From: Sphingomonas mucosissima
GTDB lineage: Bacteria; Pseudomonadota; Alphaproteobacteria; Sphingomonadales; Sphingomonadaceae
DNA: 64,000 nt
Direction: 5' to 3'
NCBI RefSeq assembly: GCF_002197665.1
Contig: NZ_NBBJ01000001.1
Coordinates: forward strand, 1,459,225 to 1,523,224
Shown: positions 44,455 to 52,828 of the stretch, in pieces
Numbering within the stretch: the stretch's first letter is position 1
Layout: the number at the start of each line of letters is the position of its first letter
Made by a program: the position numbers and the translations under genes
Notes under the pieces: model-generated
The model's database searches: none
What the model was told of the DNA's origin: nothing
Seen by the model: only the letters and a program-made list of their open reading frames with translations

Positions 44455-44574
44455 CGATTTGCCCTGCCCCGCATTTCGTTACGCCCTGCTTTTGCAGGAC
44501 ATCCGTAGTTCTCCTGATCTCTGATCGGTTTAGCGCGCCGCCGCCTTGTCCGCCGCGCAGCTCGGCAATGCATT

Positions 44575-45303
44575 TCAGTTGCCGCCGAAACTTCGCACCA
44601 GCGAACCGGCAACCAATGCCCAGCCGTCCACCAGCACGAAGAAGATGATCTTCATGGGCAGCGAAATCGTGGGCGGCGGCAGCATCATCATGCCCATCGC
44701 CATCAGCACCGCGGACACCGCCAGATCGATGATCAGGAACGGCAGCAGCAGCAGAAAGCCGATCTCGAACGCGCGCTTCAGCTCCGAAATCATGAATGCC
44801 GGAACGAGTGTGGGCAGCGGGGTTTCGGCGCGCGCCACCGGCGGCTTGCCGGAGAGCTGGGTAAACAAGTTCAGATCAGCATCGCGCACCTGCCCGAGCA
44901 TGAAGCCCTTGAACGGCGCCGCGGTGCGGTCAAACGCTTGCTGCTCGGTGATCTGCCCGGCCGTATAGGGGCTGACGCCTTCATCCCACGCCTTCTGAAA
45001 GGTGGGGGCCATGACAAAGAAGGACAGGAACAGCGCAAGGCTGATGATCACCGGGTTCGGTGGAACGCCCTGCGCACCCAGGCCCGTGCGCAGCAGTGAC
45101 AACGCGACGACGATCCGGGTGAACGACGTGATCGTCATCAGAATGCCCGGCGCAAGGCTCAGCACCGTCAGCATCATGACGAGCTGGATCGCCCGCCCGG
45201 AAACGGAGCCGCCCGCAAGGTCGAGGGTCGCGCTCTGCGCCAGCGCCGCAGACGGCAGCAGCAAGGCGCCGGCGGCGAGCGCCAGCCGAACCGATTTCAC
45301 CAT
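44575..45303 (-). CDS. fliP: Flagellar export protein FliP
   Basis: A 242-residue core subunit of the flagellar type III export gate. It has a cleavable signal sequence (ALAQS), and the family sequences PGILMTITSFTRIVVALSLLRTGLG, GVPPNPVIISLALFLSFFVMAP and PALVPAF-like LPTLVPAFMISELKRAFEIGF. It is the last gene of the fliN-like/fliO/fliP unit. Confidence 0.96.
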   Translation of the reverse strand: MVKSVRLALAAGALLLPSAALAQSATLDLAGGSVSGRAIQLVMMLTVLSLAPGILMTITSFTRIVVALSLLRTGLGAQGVPPNPVIISLALFLSFFVMAPTFQKAWDEGVSPYTAGQITEQQAFDRTAAPFKGFMLGQVRDADLNLFTQLSGKPPVARAETPLPTLVPAFMISELKRAFEIGFLLLLPFLIIDLAVSAVLMAMGMMMLPPPTISLPMKIIFFVLVDGWALVAGSLVRSFGGN

Positions 45304-45314
45304 TGTAACGCTTC

Positions 45315-45734
45315 CTAGATCGTGTCGCGGGTGCGAGTGAGCCGTCCGCTGGCGCGCTCGACCATGTGTCCGAAGGACTGCCGAGCAGCGGCGGCATTGG
45401 CGCGTGCCTCGGCCTGGCGAGCCTCCTCGATGGCGACCCGCGCTTCGGACGCTGCCAGGTCGATCGCGTCGCGGACAATACCCGCCTCGATCACCTGCGG
45501 CCCCTCAGGGGTCAGCAGCACCAGATGCTCGCGCCCGTCGCGGCGGATGAGCGCCACGGAGCGGCGCTTGTCGAGCGGCAGGCGCTCGACCAGTTCGATG
45601 CGGCGCTCCGCCCCGCCAAGAACGCGGCCGGGGAGCTTCAGGTCGAAATGGCGCACGATCCACAGGGCCACGCCAAGCAGCCCCAGAACGACCCCCAGTC
45701 CGCCCATCATGCGCAGAACAGAGACAAGCTCCAT
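45315..45734 (-). CDS. fliO: Flagellar export protein FliO
   Basis: A 139-residue protein with one N-terminal membrane helix (MMGGLGVVLGLLGVALWIVR) and a small soluble domain typical of FliO (IELVERLPLDKRRSVALIRRDGREHLVLLTPEG). A long Ala/Arg/Glu-rich helix makes the tail. FliO helps assemble the FliP ring. Its start overlaps the stop of the fliN-like gene (ATGA). Confidence 0.85.
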   Translation of the reverse strand: MELVSVLRMMGGLGVVLGLLGVALWIVRHFDLKLPGRVLGGAERRIELVERLPLDKRRSVALIRRDGREHLVLLTPEGPQVIEAGIVRDAIDLAASEARVAIEEARQAEARANAAAARQSFGHMVERASGRLTRTRDTI

Positions 45735-45970
45735 CAGCCGCGGCCCCGCTTCACCATCTCGGTGACCTCCAGCGACATCTGCTCTTCGTTGACGAGCACA
45801 CGGCCCTTTGCGACGAGTTTGTTGTTTACGTAGACGAGCGTGGGATCATCATGGCCGCAGTCGAGCGGGATCATCGCGCCGCGGCTCATCTTCAGTATCT
45901 GCCGGATCGGGATCTGGGCCGAACCCAGCACGATCGACATCTCAATGCTGATATCCTCGAGAACAGACAT
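45734..45970 (-). CDS. fliN: FliN-family C-ring protein, short copy
   Basis: A 78-residue protein that is almost only a SpoA/FliN domain (MSIVLGSAQIPIRQILKMSRGAMIPLD, VYVNNKLVAKGRVLVNEEQMSLEVTEMV). AAGGAG sits directly before the ATG at 45970; the longer frame to 46057 is not needed. A second, longer FliN is encoded at 59089-59445, so this genome has two FliN paralogues, while fliM is not in the window. Confidence 0.9.
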   Translation of the reverse strand: MSVLEDISIEMSIVLGSAQIPIRQILKMSRGAMIPLDCGHDDPTLVYVNNKLVAKGRVLVNEEQMSLEVTEMVKRGRG

Positions 45971-45991
45971 GAGCTGCTCCTTTCGAGTGGT

Positions 45992-45997
45992 TTTATA
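45992..45997 (-). promoter_or_regulatory. TATAAA element before the fliN-like gene
   Basis: The minus strand reads CTTCCTATAAAACC, with TATAAA at 45997-45992. This leaves a short leader of 21 bases holding the AAGGAG ribosome site. It fits a -10 element. Confidence 0.5.
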
Positions 45998-46041
45998 GGA
46001 AGGAATTTCCTCCGGCCCGGCCGCACTAGGAAAATCTTGCC

Positions 46042-46047
46042 TACAAT
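46042..46047 (+). promoter_or_regulatory. TACAAT element before flgC
   Basis: CTTGCCTACAATGG lies 44 bases before the flgC start, divergent from the fliN-like element 45 bases away. It has the same C(C/T)TAxAAT form as other operon fronts. Confidence 0.45.
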
Positions 46048-46090
46048 GGAGAGGCAAGCGGCCGGCGCGCCGCTGAAGGAGACCTTTTGA

Positions 46091-46498
46091 ATGGACCTCA
46101 AGACTTCGGTGCAGGTGTCTGCGACCGGCCTTCGTGCGCAGTCTTTACGCATGCGGATAATTGCGGAGAACCTCGCAAACTCGGATTCGATCGCTGCGGC
46201 GCCGGGCGGTGATCCCTATCGCCGGCGGGTCGTCAGCTTCCGCTCGGAGGTTGACCGTGCCAGCGGCGGCATGGGCGTCAGCGTCAAGGGCATCGACGGC
46301 GACAAGGCCGCCTTTCAGCGCACCTACCAGCCCGGGAGCCCGGCTGCCGACGCGCAAGGCTATGTGCTGCGGCCCAACGTCAACGGGCTGGTGGAAACCG
46401 CCGACATGAAGGCCGCGCAGCGCAGCTACGAAGCCAATCTCAGCGCAATTGAGGCCGCAAAGGGCCTGACGATGCGCACCATTGACCTCCTGAAGTAA
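46091..46498 (+). CDS. flgC: Flagellar proximal rod protein FlgC
   Basis: A 135-residue rod subunit. The N-terminus has the axial-protein motif SLRMRIIAENLANSDSI, and the C-terminus has NVNGLVETADMKAAQRSYEANLSAIEAAKG, both FlgC-like. AAGGAGACC is close upstream. Its usual partner flgB is about 6 kb away on the other strand, next to the propeller gene. Confidence 0.95.
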   Translation: MDLKTSVQVSATGLRAQSLRMRIIAENLANSDSIAAAPGGDPYRRRVVSFRSEVDRASGGMGVSVKGIDGDKAAFQRTYQPGSPAADAQGYVLRPNVNGLVETADMKAAQRSYEANLSAIEAAKGLTMRTIDLLK

Positions 46499-46512
46499 GG
46501 ACACCTTTCATC

Positions 46513-46839
46513 ATGTCGATTGGCGCACTTGATGCAGCAACGGCTTACGGCCGTGCGGTTGGCATCGGCAAATCGGGCGGCCTCGGCGGCGTCGCCGGCG
46601 GCTCGGCTGCAGAGGAAACCGGCGGCGGCTTCGGCGACCTGGTGTCGCGGCTCGTCACCGACACCGCTTCCTCGCTGCGCGCGGCGGAAACCGCGAGCGC
46701 AAAGCAGGTCGCCGGAAAGGGAGACCTGATCGACGTCGTCACCGCAATAGGTGCGGCGGAAACCGCCCTCGACACCGTGGTCGCCGTCCGCGACCGGGTC
46801 GTCGGCGCCTATTCCGACATCATGCGCATGCAGATCTGA
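46513..46839 (+). CDS. fliE: Flagellar hook-basal body protein FliE
   Basis: A 108-residue protein with a Gly-rich first half and the FliE helix pattern in the second (ASAKQVAGKGDLIDVVTAIG, VVAVRDRVVGAYSDIMRMQI). FliE joins the MS ring to the rod. It lies 14 bases after flgC. Confidence 0.92.
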   Translation: MSIGALDAATAYGRAVGIGKSGGLGGVAGGSAAEETGGGFGDLVSRLVTDTASSLRAAETASAKQVAGKGDLIDVVTAIGAAETALDTVVAVRDRVVGAYSDIMRMQI

Positions 46840-46844
46840 TCGCC

Positions 46845-47108
46845 ATGACCGCGCATGACGCTATCGAGATCACGCGTGCGGCGATGGTGCTGGTGCTGAC
46901 CATTGTTGGCCCGATGCTGATTACGTCGCTGATCGTCGGCGTCGTGATCGGCCTGGTGCAGGCACTAACCCAGATCCAGGAAATGACGCTTACCTTTGTG
47001 CCCAAGCTGTTGGCGATCGGGATGGTGCTGCTGTTGTGCCTGCCGATGATCGGCAGTGCGATGGCGAACTTCACCCATCAACTCAGCGACCGGATCATCC
47101 AGGGCTAG
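46845..47108 (+). CDS. fliQ: Flagellar export protein FliQ
   Basis: An 87-residue protein with two membrane helices (MVLVLTIVGPMLITSLIVGVVIGLVQA and LAIGMVLLLCLPMIGSAM) and the FliQ motif QIQEMTLTFVPK. It is an export gate subunit, found between fliE and fliR with gaps of a few bases. Confidence 0.96.
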   Translation: MTAHDAIEITRAAMVLVLTIVGPMLITSLIVGVVIGLVQALTQIQEMTLTFVPKLLAIGMVLLLCLPMIGSAMANFTHQLSDRIIQG

Positions 47109-47111
47109 GCC

Positions 47112-47864
47112 ATGGATCAGATCCCGGTCGAGGCGACCGCTTTCCTGATCATCTTTGCGCGGGTCGGAGCGGTGCTGATGCTCCTGCCCGTCTTTTCGGA
47201 GGATTCGATCCCGCCGCGCCTGCGGCTGATGCTGGCGTTCGGCATGACGGCGGGCCTGTGGGGGCTGCTTTCGCCGCACACCTTGCCCCTCGCGCAGAAC
47301 GAGGCGGCGCTACCCGCGACCATCGTCAGTGAACTCCTCGTGGGTCTCGGCCTTGGCGCCATCGTGCGGATCATGTTTCTTGCGGCGGCGATGGCGGGAT
47401 CGATCATCAGCCTTCAGATCGGGCTGAGCTCCGCCATCGTGTTTGATGCCGCGCAGGGCGGCCAAGCGCCGCTGCTGTCGCGCTTCGTCACCGTGGCCGC
47501 CGCTGTGGTATGCATGGCGATGGCGGTTCATCATCTCTGGATCGCCTCGATCGTCCAATCCTATCAGCAGTTTCCCGTCGGCACGCTGCCCCCTGCCCCT
47601 GATTTCGCGGCGCTTGCGCTCACCGTTGTCACGCGGTCCATGGCGCTTGGCCTCAGCCTTGCCGCGCCGCTCATCGTTTATGGCATCGTCTTCAACGTTG
47701 CCCTGGGCCTGTCGTCGCGCCTGGCGCCCGCCATCCAGGTCTTCTTCATCGCGCAGCCGCTGAACCTGCTGCTGGGGCTTGCCCTGCTCGCCACGATCTT
47801 CGGCACGATGCTGACAGGCTTTGCCCATGCCATGGCCGACTGGATGCAGACGGGGTGGAGCTGA
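47112..47864 (+). CDS. fliR: Flagellar export protein FliR
   Basis: A 250-residue polytopic protein with FliR family pattern: FARVGAVLMLLPVFSEDSIPPRLRLMLAFG, then ELLVGLGLGAIVRIMFLAAAMAGSIIS and FFIAQPLNLLLGLALL. It completes the FliPQR gate with FliP and FliQ. It starts three bases after fliQ and ends three bases before flhB. Confidence 0.95.
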   Translation: MDQIPVEATAFLIIFARVGAVLMLLPVFSEDSIPPRLRLMLAFGMTAGLWGLLSPHTLPLAQNEAALPATIVSELLVGLGLGAIVRIMFLAAAMAGSIISLQIGLSSAIVFDAAQGGQAPLLSRFVTVAAAVVCMAMAVHHLWIASIVQSYQQFPVGTLPPAPDFAALALTVVTRSMALGLSLAAPLIVYGIVFNVALGLSSRLAPAIQVFFIAQPLNLLLGLALLATIFGTMLTGFAHAMADWMQTGWS

Positions 47865-47867
47865 GCC

Positions 47868-48935
47868 ATGGCTGAAACCGAGAAGGATCAGAAGACTCAC
47901 GATCCTACCGAAAAGAAGATCCAGGACGCGCGCAAGAAAGGCGACATCGCCTCTGCGCCCGAGATGCGCCACGCGGCGATGTTCGCGGCTGCTCTGGTGG
48001 TGGTTGGCGGCATGGGCGTGTGGACGTTCGGCCGCCTAGCGCACATCCTGGTGCGGCTATGGGGCCGTGCGGAGGATTTCTCGCTTGAGCCCGAGGGCGC
48101 GCGGCATCTTGCCAGCGGCCTGATGGGCCAGATGTTCTTGGTGATGAGCCCGCTGCTCGCCACGCTATTCGCCTTCGCGATCCTCGGTGGCCTGATGCAG
48201 GGGCGCCCGTCGATCGCCATGTCGCGCCTGGCGCTGAAATGGTCGAAGCTCTCGCCCGTTTCGGGATTCAGCAGGCTGTTCGGTATGAAAGCGCTGGTGG
48301 AGTTCGCCAAGACGCTCGCCAAGCTGGTCCTTGTCACTAGCGCCGCACTGATGGTGGTCTGGCCGCGGGCGGTCGGGCTCGACACGCTGATCGGCGCCAG
48401 CCCGGTCGAGATCGGCAATGCCGCCGGCGGGCTGATCATGGCGATGATCAAGACGATCGCCGTGCTCGTCGGCGCGTTGGCGATGTTCGACTTCGTTTAC
48501 CAGCGGCGCTCCTGGATCAAGCGGATGCGTATGTCGCTGCAGGAGATCAAGGACGAGCACAAGGATGCCGAGGGCGATCCGAAGATCAAGGCAAAGATCC
48601 GCGCGATCGGCATTCAGCGCTCACGCAAACGCATGATGGCGGCCGTGCCAAACGCCAGCGTGATCATCACCAACCCGACCCATTATGCCATTGCGCTGAA
48701 ATACGATCACGGAAGGATGGGCGCGCCGGTTGTGGTGGCAAAGGGCGTGGACGCGATCGCGCTGAAGATTCGCGAGATCGCCACCGCCGCGAACGTGCCG
48801 ATCATCGAAAACCGCCCGCTCGCCCGCGCGCTATACGCCAGTGTCGAGGTCGATCATCCGATCCCGGCCGAGCATTACGCCGCCGTCGCGGAGATCATCG
48901 GCTATGTCATGCGGCTGGCGAGCGGCCGCGCCTGA
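47868..48935 (+). CDS. flhB: Flagellar export switch protein FlhB
   Basis: A 355-residue protein with four membrane helices and a cytoplasmic domain. The self-cleavage site NPTH lies at residues 269-272 (IITNPTHYAIALKYD), which sets the switch from hook to filament export. The start, EKDQKTHDPTEKKIQDARKKGDIA, is the standard family N-terminus. The switch partner FliK is likely encoded at the end of this window. Confidence 0.96.
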   Translation: MAETEKDQKTHDPTEKKIQDARKKGDIASAPEMRHAAMFAAALVVVGGMGVWTFGRLAHILVRLWGRAEDFSLEPEGARHLASGLMGQMFLVMSPLLATLFAFAILGGLMQGRPSIAMSRLALKWSKLSPVSGFSRLFGMKALVEFAKTLAKLVLVTSAALMVVWPRAVGLDTLIGASPVEIGNAAGGLIMAMIKTIAVLVGALAMFDFVYQRRSWIKRMRMSLQEIKDEHKDAEGDPKIKAKIRAIGIQRSRKRMMAAVPNASVIITNPTHYAIALKYDHGRMGAPVVVAKGVDAIALKIREIATAANVPIIENRPLARALYASVEVDHPIPAEHYAAVAEIIGYVMRLASGRA

Positions 48936-48953
48936 CTAGCGGCCCGCTCCCGC

Positions 48954-49823
48954 TCACCCCTGCGACCGTGGCTCAAGCGGTCGCCGCCCGACCCCACCGG
49001 GCGCCTCGGCGGCCTTTGGCTCGAGCAGCGAGGCCGGCAAAGCGCCCAGCGCGGGCGCACCCACCACATCCCCGCTGACATAGCGGAAGCCGAAACCGCG
49101 CAGCTTCACGGCGTCTGCCAGCCCGCCGACGCCGCCCGCGATCAACCGTGCGCCATGACTTGCGCCCGCGATCCGGCGCGAGAGATTCTCCACCTGGATC
49201 CGGCGCCCCCAGCTGGACGCGATACCACTTGTCTGGTCCGGGTCGATCTCCACGAAGTCGGGCGGGAGGCGCGTCAGACGCTGGATCTCGTCGTCCCCGC
49301 CGTGGAACGGCCCATAGAGCGTCGCGCACCCGTGTTTCGCATGCGCGTCGAGCAGGTCCGCCAGCTTGGAGGAGGCAAAGCGCTCGGGCGCCTGCACGCG
49401 CATGATCAGGCGCCGTGGCACGATCCCCAAGGCATGCGCCGCGTCGATCAACGGGCGCAGCTCTTCGAACGGATCACCGATCAGCTCCAGCGGCAGGTTC
49501 AGGATCAGGCGTGCGCCGCTGGTCACAAAGCCGAGACCGGCGGCACTCCTTACCGACGCAAGTCGAAACCTGGCTTGCAGCGCAGCCTGCGCCGGCTGGT
49601 CCATGCCCGCGATCTGCGCATCAACCACGCCGCCGTCACGCGCCCTGAGCAGCGCCTCGTAAGCGAACACCCGCCCGGACTCGATCTCCGCAATGGGAGC
49701 AAAAGCGATGCCATAGCTAGCCCCCGTTGCGGGTGCAGCCGCCTGCGCTTGTCCCGGCTCTTCCACATCGCCCCCTTTGCCGAATTCCACAGGCTCCATG
49801 GCGCAACCGTCGGGAAAAATCAT
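48954..49823 (-). CDS. Degenerate EAL-domain protein next to fliX
   Basis: A 289-residue protein with an EAL fold. The EAL motif itself survives (YEALLRARDGG), as does the Asn of the LNLPLE strand. However, the Glu of the EVTE segment is replaced (LIMRVQAPE), and the metal-binding DDFGTGYSS loop is LYGPFHGGDDE, with both Asp lost at the usual place. Hydrolysis of cyclic di-GMP is therefore unlikely; it may bind the molecule or a protein partner. It begins 21 bases after fliX on the same strand, so the two are probably one transcript. Confidence 0.8.
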   Translation of the reverse strand: MIFPDGCAMEPVEFGKGGDVEEPGQAQAAAPATGASYGIAFAPIAEIESGRVFAYEALLRARDGGVVDAQIAGMDQPAQAALQARFRLASVRSAAGLGFVTSGARLILNLPLELIGDPFEELRPLIDAAHALGIVPRRLIMRVQAPERFASSKLADLLDAHAKHGCATLYGPFHGGDDEIQRLTRLPPDFVEIDPDQTSGIASSWGRRIQVENLSRRIAGASHGARLIAGGVGGLADAVKLRGFGFRYVSGDVVGAPALGALPASLLEPKAAEAPGGVGRRPLEPRSQG

Positions 49824-49844
49824 CCACCAATGGTCGTTGGCGTG

Positions 49845-50267
49845 TCAGACGCGCAACTCGTGCTTTGCCAGTTCCACCTTCACCCGAAGCTCGATCTCCT
49901 GCATGACGGCGGCGAGCTCAGGATCATCCGGCATTTCGAAGGTCTCCAGCCAGTCGCGCAAGGCGTCGAGCGGCTCGACAGCGGCGGGGCGGACCCGCGT
50001 TTCCACATCAAAGCGGTCGAGCAGCGCAAGGCCGCGGCCGGCATTCTCCGCCATTTTCCGGCGGCGCTCCACGGATGGGTCTGCGGCGGCCAATTGCACC
50101 AGCATCTGTACCGAAGTGGTAGGCACCACGGCCGACTGGTGATGCGGTGTGGCGGCAGGGGCCGGCTGTTCCGGTGCGGTAGGCATCATGCGAAACGCAG
50201 CTTCTGCTTTGGGCAAAGCGGTCAGCAGTTGCTGCTGAAGCAAGAAGGACAGCGGGGAGATATTCAC
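49845..50267 (-). CDS. fliX: Class II flagellar assembly regulator FliX
   Basis: A 140-residue protein of the alphaproteobacterial FliX family. The conserved C-terminal half is clear: RRRKMAENAGRGLALLDRFD, then LDALRDWLETFEMPDDPELAAVMQEIELR. FliX binds the activator FlbD and ties it to basal-body assembly. GTG at 50267 (VNISPLSFLLQQQL) is chosen as start. The frame extends to an ATG at 50333, but that would place the promoter-like palindrome inside the gene. FlbD is encoded 9 kb away in the same cluster. Confidence 0.85.
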   Translation of the reverse strand: MNISPLSFLLQQQLLTALPKAEAAFRMMPTAPEQPAPAATPHHQSAVVPTTSVQMLVQLAAADPSVERRRKMAENAGRGLALLDRFDVETRVRPAAVEPLDALRDWLETFEMPDDPELAAVMQEIELRVKVELAKHELRV

Positions 50268-50305
50268 TTTTGACCGTACCGCCGAAGGAGGAGCCCTAAT
50301 CTCTC

Positions 50306-50311
50306 TATAAG
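50306..50311 (+). promoter_or_regulatory. TATAAG element in a palindrome between fliX and flgI
   Basis: CTCTCTATAAGAGAT contains TATAAG at 50306-50311, 38 bases before flgI. The flanks ATCTCT and AGAGAT (50299-50304 and 50310-50315) form an inverted repeat. It may serve both directions. Confidence 0.45.
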
Positions 50312-50348
50312 AGATAAGCGGACACTTTCTCATGGAATCCTTACGATT

Positions 50349-51455
50349 ATGCGCAAGCCACGACAGAAGGTCGCTGCACTGGTTCTCGCGGCGATGCTGG
50401 CCGGAGCCGCTCCGGCCGCGGCCGGGCCGCGCATCAAAGATATCGTCGACGTAGAGAATGTCCGGCCTAACCAATTGGTCGGCTACGGCCTGGTGGTCGG
50501 CCTCGCCGGCACCGGCGATCGCACGCGCAACACGCCCTTTACCGAGGAGTCGATGCAAGCGATGCTGGAGCGCATGGGCGTCAACGTCCGCGGCACGCAA
50601 ATGCGTACGCAGAACGTTGCAGCCGTCTCCATCACGGCGACCATGCCGCCGTTTGCCCGGGCCGGCTCCAAGATCGACGTTCAGGTATCGGCGCTTGGCG
50701 ATGCGACGAGCCTTCAGGGCGGCACGCTTCTGGTTTCTTCGCTGCGGGCGCTGGACGGCGAGATCTACGCAGTTGCGCAGGGGCCGGTCGCGCTTTCGGG
50801 CTTCAAGGCCCGCGGTGCCGCCGCCAGCGTGACCCGGGGCGTCTCCACCTCCGCGCGCATCGCCGAAGGCGCGATCATCGAACGCGAGGTACCCTACGCA
50901 CTGAAATCCGCCACCAGCCTGAAGCTCGCGCTCAAGAACCCCGACTTCACGACCGCCCAGCATATCGCCGGTGCCATCAATCGCCGGTTCCCCGGCGCCG
51001 CGGAGGTTCTGGATCCGGCGACCGTCCAGCTGGCGCCGCAGGGCGGAGGCGGCTTGATCAACCTGGTGTCGCAGATCGAGAACCTCTCGGTAGAGGTCGA
51101 TCAGCCTGCCCGCATCGTGATCAACGAAGCATCGGGCACGGTGGTGATGGGCACGGATGTCCGCATCAGCCCAGTGGCCATCGCGCAGGGCGGGCTTACG
51201 ATCAGTGTATCGGAAAGCCCGGTCGTGTCCCAGCCGGCGCCGCTATCCGGCGGCGAGACCACCGTTGTGCCGCGCACGCAGATCGCGGTGGACGATGGGG
51301 GCGGCGCCTCGCTGGCGATGGTTGGTGGAGGCGCGTCCTTGCAGTCGCTGGTCAGCGGGCTCAACGCGCTTGGCGTGTCCCCTCGCGACCTGATCACCAT
51401 TCTTCAGGCGATCAAGACGGCCGGCGCGCTACAAGCAGAGATCGAGGTGCAGTGA
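50349..51455 (+). CDS. flgI: Flagellar P-ring protein FlgI
   Basis: A 368-residue periplasmic ring protein. It has a signal peptide (ending PAAAG), then the family start RIKDIVDVENVRPNQLVGYGLVVGLAGTGD. It runs through VQVSALGDATSLQGGTLL to the end LNALGVSPRDLITILQAIKTAGALQAEIEV. Length and both ends are normal. The partner L-ring gene flgH is not in the window. Confidence 0.97.
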   Translation: MRKPRQKVAALVLAAMLAGAAPAAAGPRIKDIVDVENVRPNQLVGYGLVVGLAGTGDRTRNTPFTEESMQAMLERMGVNVRGTQMRTQNVAAVSITATMPPFARAGSKIDVQVSALGDATSLQGGTLLVSSLRALDGEIYAVAQGPVALSGFKARGAAASVTRGVSTSARIAEGAIIEREVPYALKSATSLKLALKNPDFTTAQHIAGAINRRFPGAAEVLDPATVQLAPQGGGGLINLVSQIENLSVEVDQPARIVINEASGTVVMGTDVRISPVAIAQGGLTISVSESPVVSQPAPLSGGETTVVPRTQIAVDDGGGASLAMVGGGASLQSLVSGLNALGVSPRDLITILQAIKTAGALQAEIEVQ

Positions 51456-51748
51456 TGGACGATATTCGGATCAGCCCGCCCCTTCCGCCCACGCCGCGTC
51501 TGCCGTCGGCAAGCAATGCACCGGCGCAGAAGACCGCCCGTGATTTCGAGGCGGTGTTCATCGGTCAGATGACGCAGCTCATGTTTGAAAGCGTCGAACC
51601 CGGTGAATTCAGCGGCGGGCACGGCGAACAGATGTTCCGGGGGGTGCTCGCCGAGAAACTCGGCGGTGCGATCGCGGAACGGGGCGGCATTGGCCTCGCC
51701 CCGAAGGTTTTGGAGCAGATCATCAAGCTTCAGGGAGGGAATCAATGA
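51452..51748 (+). CDS. flgJ: FlgJ-like rod assembly protein, short form
   Basis: A 98-residue protein that corresponds to the N-terminal rod-binding domain of FlgJ (KTARDFEAVFIGQMTQLMFESVEPGEFSGGHGEQMFRGVLAEKLG). The C-terminal muramidase domain of enterobacterial FlgJ is absent, as is usual in alphaproteobacteria, so wall opening needs another enzyme. The start overlaps the flgI stop; the ATG one codon later (51455) is equally possible. Confidence 0.88.
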   Translation: MMDDIRISPPLPPTPRLPSASNAPAQKTARDFEAVFIGQMTQLMFESVEPGEFSGGHGEQMFRGVLAEKLGGAIAERGGIGLAPKVLEQIIKLQGGNQ

Positions 51749-52167
51749 TTGAGGAACTGCTCGATCACATGGCATCGCTGACGGCGATCATGGAAGAAGA
51801 ATCGGATCGCCTCGTTGCGCCGGGCCGCGTGCCCGACCTGTCCGAAATGGCGGTGGCGAAGACGCGGTTGGTGGGATCGCTGGAAGCCAAACTCGCGCAG
51901 CTTTCGCGTGAGCGGCCTTCGTGGATGGAGGAACTGGAGAAAGCGGATCGCAGCCGCCTGGCCGCCGCCGTCGCCGTGCTGCGCGACGCATCGCTGGTGA
52001 ACGCAGACGTGCTGGAGCGGCAGATCGAGCTTTCGACCGAACTGATGGCCGCGATCGCTCAGGAAGCGCAGCGGCTGATGGGCACGCGAAAGACGACCTA
52101 CGGGGCACATGGCGGTTTGTTGGGCATGGATCTCCCTGCCCCGATCTCGCTGAACACCAGGCTCTAG
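51745..52167 (+). CDS. flgN: FlgN-like flagellar export chaperone
   Basis: A 140-residue helical protein starting MIEELLDHMASLTAIMEEESDRLVA with a helical core (EMAVAKTRLVGSLEAKLAQL) and a second long helix, then an unstructured tail. This is the form of FlgN-type chaperones for hook-associated proteins. Position after flgI and flgJ fits. It overlaps flgJ by four bases. Confidence 0.75.
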   Translation: MIEELLDHMASLTAIMEEESDRLVAPGRVPDLSEMAVAKTRLVGSLEAKLAQLSRERPSWMEELEKADRSRLAAAVAVLRDASLVNADVLERQIELSTELMAAIAQEAQRLMGTRKTTYGAHGGLLGMDLPAPISLNTRL

Positions 52168-52248
52168 GAGCAGGCCCTCACCCCCGCTTGCTGCGCCGGA
52201 CTGGCGCAGCGGCTGGAGCAAGGGCGGCTTCCCGAGAGGCGCATCAAG

Positions 52249-52287
52249 AACAAGCGCGGGAGACGTGATGTCTCCCGCGCTTGTTTT
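52249..52287. terminator. Strong bidirectional terminator between flgN and flgB
   Basis: AACAAGCGCGGGAGAC (52249-52264), loop GTGAT, GTCTCCCGCGCTTGTT (52270-52285) form a perfect 16-pair stem. A short T tract (TTGTTTTG) follows on the plus side. It lies between the ends of convergent transcripts: flgI-flgJ-flgN from the left and the propeller gene-flgB from the right. Confidence 0.85.
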
Positions 52288-52403
52288 GTCAGGCGCTGAT
52301 CACACTGCCGCTCTCGGCGGCCTCCCGTGCGTATGCGCAATTCGCGCCTTACGCGCGGGTGTTTTCTGCCCCCCGCTGATCGGTAGCGCCGGCGGCTGGG
52401 TGT

Positions 52404-52826
52404 TCAGCCGCCGCGACCCAGGGCGGACTTCAACAGCGACTGCTGCTTGCGATACAGGTTGGTCAACGCTGCGAAGTCCGCCTGCAGCTGCCCCATTTTC
52501 AGCAGCTGGTCTTCCAGCGTCACGTTGTTGCCATCCGGCTTGGTCTCGCTGACGTTCTTGTCCAGGACGACATGGTTTGCGATCGGCGCCCGCGCGCCCA
52601 GCGCCGCCATGCCGCTGGTCAGGCTGACGCTTGGCTTGCCGATCCGCACACCCGAACCGCCGCCCGTCTGCGCGAGAAGCGCGCCGAAGTCGGGCGCCTC
52701 CACCTCGCGTGCCTTGAAGCCAGGCGTTTCGCTGTTGGCGATGTTCTGCGCGATCACGCGCTGGCGCTCGGCGAGATGCTTCATCTCGCGCCCGATGCCG
52801 GAAATCAAAGCAGGACTATTCGGCAT
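52404..52826 (-). CDS. flgB: Flagellar proximal rod protein FlgB
   Basis: A 140-residue rod subunit with the axial motif RQRVIAQNIANSETPGFKAREV and a C-terminal helix (LEDQLLKMGQLQADFAALTNLYRKQQSLLKSALG). It starts two bases after the stop of the large propeller gene, so the two share a transcript. It is unusual for flgB to be apart from flgC and fliE. Confidence 0.95.
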   Translation of the reverse strand: MPNSPALISGIGREMKHLAERQRVIAQNIANSETPGFKAREVEAPDFGALLAQTGGGSGVRIGKPSVSLTSGMAALGARAPIANHVVLDKNVSETKPDGNNVTLEDQLLKMGQLQADFAALTNLYRKQQSLLKSALGRGG

Positions 52827-52828
52827 GA

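Noticed and set aside
46029..46040. GGAAAATCTTGC before flgC as a sigma-54 promoter
   Set aside because: Spacing between GG and GC is 8, and the CAC part of the -24 element is missing.
50268..50963. Upstream extension of the fliX frame
   Set aside because: It is antisense to flgI. The FliX family similarity begins near the GTG at 50267.
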